NCBI GenBank assembly: GCA_025201705.1
Contig: MU617069.1
Coordinates: 1-24,502 of the forward strand
DNA: 24,502 nucleotides
Source: Dissophora ornata
Lineage: Eukaryota > Mortierellomycota > Mortierellomycetes > Mortierellales > Mortierellaceae
Reading direction: 5' to 3'
Numbering within the stretch: the stretch's first letter is position 1; every line of letters starts with the position of its first letter. This document shows positions 21,655-24,502 of this stretch, one piece after another. The notes beneath the pieces were generated by a model that saw only the letters and a list, made by a program, of their open reading frames with translations, did no database searches and was not told where the DNA came from. The position numbers and the translations under genes were made by a program.

Positions 21655-22322
21655 CAGTGGCCTGCTCAAAGTGTGTTCGCACGAAGAGCCATCCTTCGCA
21701 TGGATCGGGCCACCTTGTCAATTGGAATGGTGCGGCCGTCAAAGACAAAGGCGTAATGTATTTGCCATATCCCTTGGAGACCATAAGCGATCAGCTACGA
21801 CTCTGTTGGAATTCGGGTTTGATGGATATGCGGGGCCTTGTCCACTGAATTAGAGCACAGGGGTCTCGGTCGCTCCAGATAGACTTGGTAGTGAGGTCTG
21901 CAAGGAAGGTAAGGACATAAGAAGAGCACATGGTCCTTGTCTTCTGTTGCCCAACCGCATTGGCAGCAAGCAGGGCTGGGGGCGCATTGCGATTTGAAGT
22001 GCATCACTTCTGCTGTTACCAGCTTGTTGTGGATGGCTCTCCACCATATTGTCCGAGCAAAGTGTGGGATTGTCGCTCGCCAGAGCCTTTTCCAGTCTGC
22101 ACTACTGCCATGTCTCTCGACTGTGGAGGCAGAGACCTGGAAGAATGCCCCTCGATTCTTGGATGTGGCCGTGTCTAGAGCTATTTGCTTGCACAGTGGC
22201 GTCGTGGAGGGGCGGTGCAGTGGGAGGTCCAAAATGCGTTGCGCTGCATCGTCCCTAGTATCGACCCAAGAACGTTGGGTCGCTGCATAGACTCTGGCTT
22301 CCGTGGTATGGGTATTTCTGCC
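21655..22322 (-). mobile_element. Non-LTR retrotransposon (LINE) 3' end, decayed
   Basis: A minus-strand frame from 22322 to 21666 encodes the C-terminal tail of a LINE reverse-transcriptase polyprotein. It has the zf-RVT-type segment WKRLWRATIPHFARTIWWR followed by a CX2CX8HX4C knuckle (SPACCQCG ... KDHVLFLC), then the usual terminal block IWQIHYAFVFDGRTIP. A single in-frame TAG at 21795-21797 interrupts it, and a TGA at 22323-22325 closes the frame upstream. The endonuclease and the catalytic reverse-transcriptase core are absent, so this is a dead, 5'-truncated copy. The part upstream of about 22322 may continue in other frames. Tad/I-like clades of fungi carry this tail; the clade is not established. 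No target-site duplication could be fixed by eye. Confidence 0.8.
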
Positions 22323-23276
22323 TCACTGTAGGGTTAATGTGGATGGAGATTTGTCCCCGTGACGAGTGCGAGGTGTGGCAGCGCCATTGCTGAACCTGTT
22401 GTACCTCATTTTAGCAGGCAACGACGACGTAGAGCGCAAAGTTAACGTAGAATAACGCCAGCATAGAGTGTGGAATGAAAGAGCGCATGCGCTTGCGCGC
22501 CACGAAGGATTTGTTCAGTGAACTGCAAAGGGTTTGATGATTGTGAGGCGGTGTACCGATGCTTGCAAAGGCGGAAGGTGCTAGAGCGAGGTGCCAGGTG
22601 CAAGGAGCAAGAGTGCATCCGTATATGTAATTCGCAGCAGAGCAGTGCACAGTATGGAGGCAGCATCAAACGAGGGACATTCAATTTTAATTTAGACTCT
22701 GAAACCCGACGGGACTCATTGGGGGGGTTGCAGTAAGGTTTCGCATAGCAATCCTCGTTCACAGCACCAGGTACCGAGATTTGATATCTTGGTCTCGTAT
22801 CCCCATACACGCATTCGCCCACGACAAGGCGATGGTCATCGACACAGGGCGTGATATCGGAATGTCAAGTATTACGCCCTTTTTTCTCTCTTTCTTCTCC
22901 ATTCCTTTCTCGGCATATCGAAAACGATGACGATACCGCTTTCATTCTCCCCTACACGCGGCTACTGCACAAGAAATATTTTCTACAGCAATGCTTTAGT
23001 AGATGTAGATTAACCGCCACGCCTTCTCTTATTGCAATTAGTATTTTTCTTTAAATATATGTTTATTAGACTTCCTCAACGACCTACACAATTGATATCA
23101 CTATCAGGCTAGTAGAGAGTGAATGAAAGAACAAAGTATGGAGAGAGACGGTGTGTAAAAACGTATTCCATATAGTACATTGCAGTCCGGTTTTTGTTAA
23201 CAGACTACTTTCGGCCCCTTCGGATGCATGAGATCACTTCCACCACCAGTGTAGGATAATGCTAACTCCATCATTA
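22323..23276. other. Non-coding or decayed region between LINE remnant and Sel1 gene
   Basis: No gene could be supported across these roughly 950 bp. Sequence up to about 22430 may be frameshifted LINE material, because short coding-like stretches change frame. A 126-codon minus-strand ORF (22442-22822) has no recognisable domain and a Cys/Ser-rich composition like random sequence. From about 22860 onward the sequence is AT-rich and includes the 3' flank of the Sel1-repeat gene. No RNA gene or clear terminal repeat was seen. Confidence 0.4.
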
Positions 23277-24502
23277 CTATAGGGCGTCCAACTTCATTAA
23301 GACCTCACTCGATGCTTTCTTCCACCACTTTCCAACCTTGGACTGAACACCCTTGCCATCCTTATACTTGACACCTAGCTTGGACTGGGCTTCGGAGAGT
23401 CTTTGGTTAGCAGCCTCCTGATACCACTCCGTGGCCTTGGAATAGTTCTGTGGAACACCATTGCCATTCTTGTACATGATACCTAAGCTGAACTGGGCCA
23501 CGGCGTGTCCTTGGTTGGCGGCCTTCATATACCACTCCATGGCCTTGGGATAGTCCTGTGGAGCACCCTTGCCAATCTTGTACATGACACCTAGGTTGTT
23601 CTGGGCGTCGGCGTCTCCTTGGCTGGCGGCTTTCAGACACAACTCCATGGCTTTGGAATAGTCCTGTGGAACACCATTGCCATTGAAGTACATGACACCT
23701 AGTGCGCGCTGGCTACCTGCATCTCCTTGGTTGGCGGCTTTCAGATGCCACTCCATGGCCTTCGAATAGTCACGTGGGACACCAGTGCCATGGCAGTACA
23801 TGCCACCTAGGTTGTGCTGAGCAATGCTATTTCCCTGATTGGCGGCCTTCAGATACCACTCCATGGCCTTGGGATAGTCCTGTGGAACACCCTTGCCATT
23901 CTCATACATGAAACCCAGGCTGTTTTGGGAAGCGGCGTCTCCTTGGCTGGCGGCCTTCAGACACCACTCCATGGCCTTGGAATAGTCATGTGGAACGCCC
24001 TTGCCTTCGAGGTACATGATACCTAGGTTGCACTGGGAATCCACTTGTCCCTGCTTGGCGGCCTTCAAATACCACTCCATGGCCTCGGAATAGTTCTGTA
24101 GAACGCCATTTCCATTCTCGTACATGAAACCTAAGTTGAACTGGGCGCTGGCGTGTCCTTGGTTGGCGGCCTTCTGATACCACTCCACGGCCTTGGAATA
24201 GTCCTGTGAAGCACCATTTCCATTGAAGTACATGAGACCTAAGTTCCTCTGGGCTTCTGCATCTCCTTGGTCGGCGGCCTTCAGATGCCACTCCATGGCC
24301 TTGGAATAGTCCTGTGGAACACCATTGCCATTGAAGTACATGACACCTAGTGTGCGCTGGCTACTTGCATCTCCTTGGTTGGCGGCTTTCAGATACCACC
24401 CCACGGCCTTTGAACAGTCCTGTGGAACACCCTCGCCGTTCCCGTACATGAAACCTAGGAAGTTCTGAGAAGTGGCGTTTCCTTGTTCGGCGGCCTTCAG
24501 AT
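23277..24502 (-). CDS. Sel1-repeat protein, C-terminal part (runs off the right edge)
   Basis: The frame is open from the window edge (first full codon at 24500) to a TAG at 23277, so the N terminus lies outside. It contains ten complete 36-residue Sel1-like repeats of the pattern VPQDYSKAMEWYLKAANQG then AQxNLGxMYxNGNG, plus part of an eleventh at the edge. It ends with a short basic tail (GKWWKKASSEVLMKLDAL). Sel1 repeats form alpha-solenoids of helix pairs that scaffold protein complexes, for instance in ER-associated degradation and chitin-synthase activation. Which role applies cannot be said without the N terminus. No intron interrupts the visible 1.2 kb, unlike every other gene here. 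The Met at 24449 is an internal repeat residue, not the start. Confidence 0.93.
   Translation of the reverse strand, partial: LKAAEQGNATSQNFLGFMYGNGEGVPQDCSKAVGWYLKAANQGDASSQRTLGVMYFNGNGVPQDYSKAMEWHLKAADQGDAEAQRNLGLMYFNGNGASQDYSKAVEWYQKAANQGHASAQFNLGFMYENGNGVLQNYSEAMEWYLKAAKQGQVDSQCNLGIMYLEGKGVPHDYSKAMEWCLKAASQGDAASQNSLGFMYENGKGVPQDYPKAMEWYLKAANQGNSIAQHNLGGMYCHGTGVPRDYSKAMEWHLKAANQGDAGSQRALGVMYFNGNGVPQDYSKAMELCLKAASQGDADAQNNLGVMYKIGKGAPQDYPKAMEWYMKAANQGHAVAQFSLGIMYKNGNGVPQNYSKATEWYQEAANQRLSEAQSKLGVKYKDGKGVQSKVGKWWKKASSEVLMKLDAL
23319..24447 (-). repeat. 108-bp tandem repeat array (coding, Sel1 units)
   Basis: The Sel1 gene is built of 108-bp units in register with the 36-residue protein repeat. 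Units are not equally diverged: the segment from about 23644 matches the one from about 24292 with only three differences across about 105 bp. That offset is 648 bp, exactly six units. The other units differ more from each other. The array borders follow the protein repeat boundaries approximately. Confidence 0.85.

Noticed and set aside
22481..22502. Short palindrome GCGCATGCGC as a regulatory or integration site
   Set aside because: Ten-base palindromes of this type are expected by chance, and nothing around it supports a site.
22442..22822. 126-codon minus-strand ORF between LINE remnant and Sel1 gene
   Set aside because: No domain, Cys/Ser-rich random-like composition, overlapping ORFs in other frames.
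23319..24447. CRISPR-like array from regularly spaced repeats
   Set aside because: The 108-bp period is a coding Sel1 repeat in an open frame, with no constant repeat and variable spacer structure.
166..24502. A functional gene cluster linking all genes in the window
   Set aside because: Products belong to unrelated housekeeping processes on both strands. Two small themes (mitochondria, endosomal traffic) are no more than expected by chance.

Overview
The window looks like nuclear DNA of a filamentous, early-diverging fungus, most likely of the Mortierella group (Mucoromycota). The evidence is short introns of about 90-130 bp with GTRNGY donors and YAG acceptors, compact spacing of genes on both strands, a fungal mitochondrial gene set, a LINE remnant with a CCHC tail, and a Sel1-repeat protein. 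The species call is inference; the eukaryotic, intron-bearing nature is seen directly. All gene models were spliced by eye with reading-frame checks at each junction.

Layout, left to right: (1) 166-1827 minus, a gamma-butyrobetaine dioxygenase-type enzyme with a mitochondrial presequence (carnitine synthesis). (2) 2181-3485 minus, mitochondrial ribosomal protein uL2m. (3) 4034-5679 plus, a MATH/BTB-like protein, divergent from uL2m. (4) 5868-13217 minus, a very large 19-exon gene for a WDR81-type protein (split kinase-like domain, BEACH domain, helical region, C-terminal WD40 propeller); it fills almost a third of the window and converges on gene 3. (5) 13484-15090 plus, an FNBP4-like protein with a degenerate WW motif, sharing a 266-bp divergent promoter with gene 4. 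(6) 16066-17322 minus, the mitochondrial ADP/ATP carrier. (7) 18109 to about 21.2 kb minus, a TBC1D13-type Rab GTPase-activating protein, including one GC-AG intron. (8) 21645-22322 minus, a dead, 5'-truncated LINE 3' end with a poly(A) tail. (9) 23277-24502 minus, the C-terminal part of a Sel1-repeat protein running off the right edge.

The genes do not form an operon or an obvious biosynthetic cluster. Two themes recur. Three genes serve mitochondria (carnitine enzyme, uL2m, ADP/ATP carrier). Two serve endosomal membrane traffic (WDR81-type and TBC1D13-type). The most interesting items are the complete WDR81-type gene in a fungus, with its BEACH domain sitting inside a disrupted kinase fold, and the higher-order duplication in the Sel1 array. 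I found no CRISPR, tRNA, rRNA or prokaryotic-type system.
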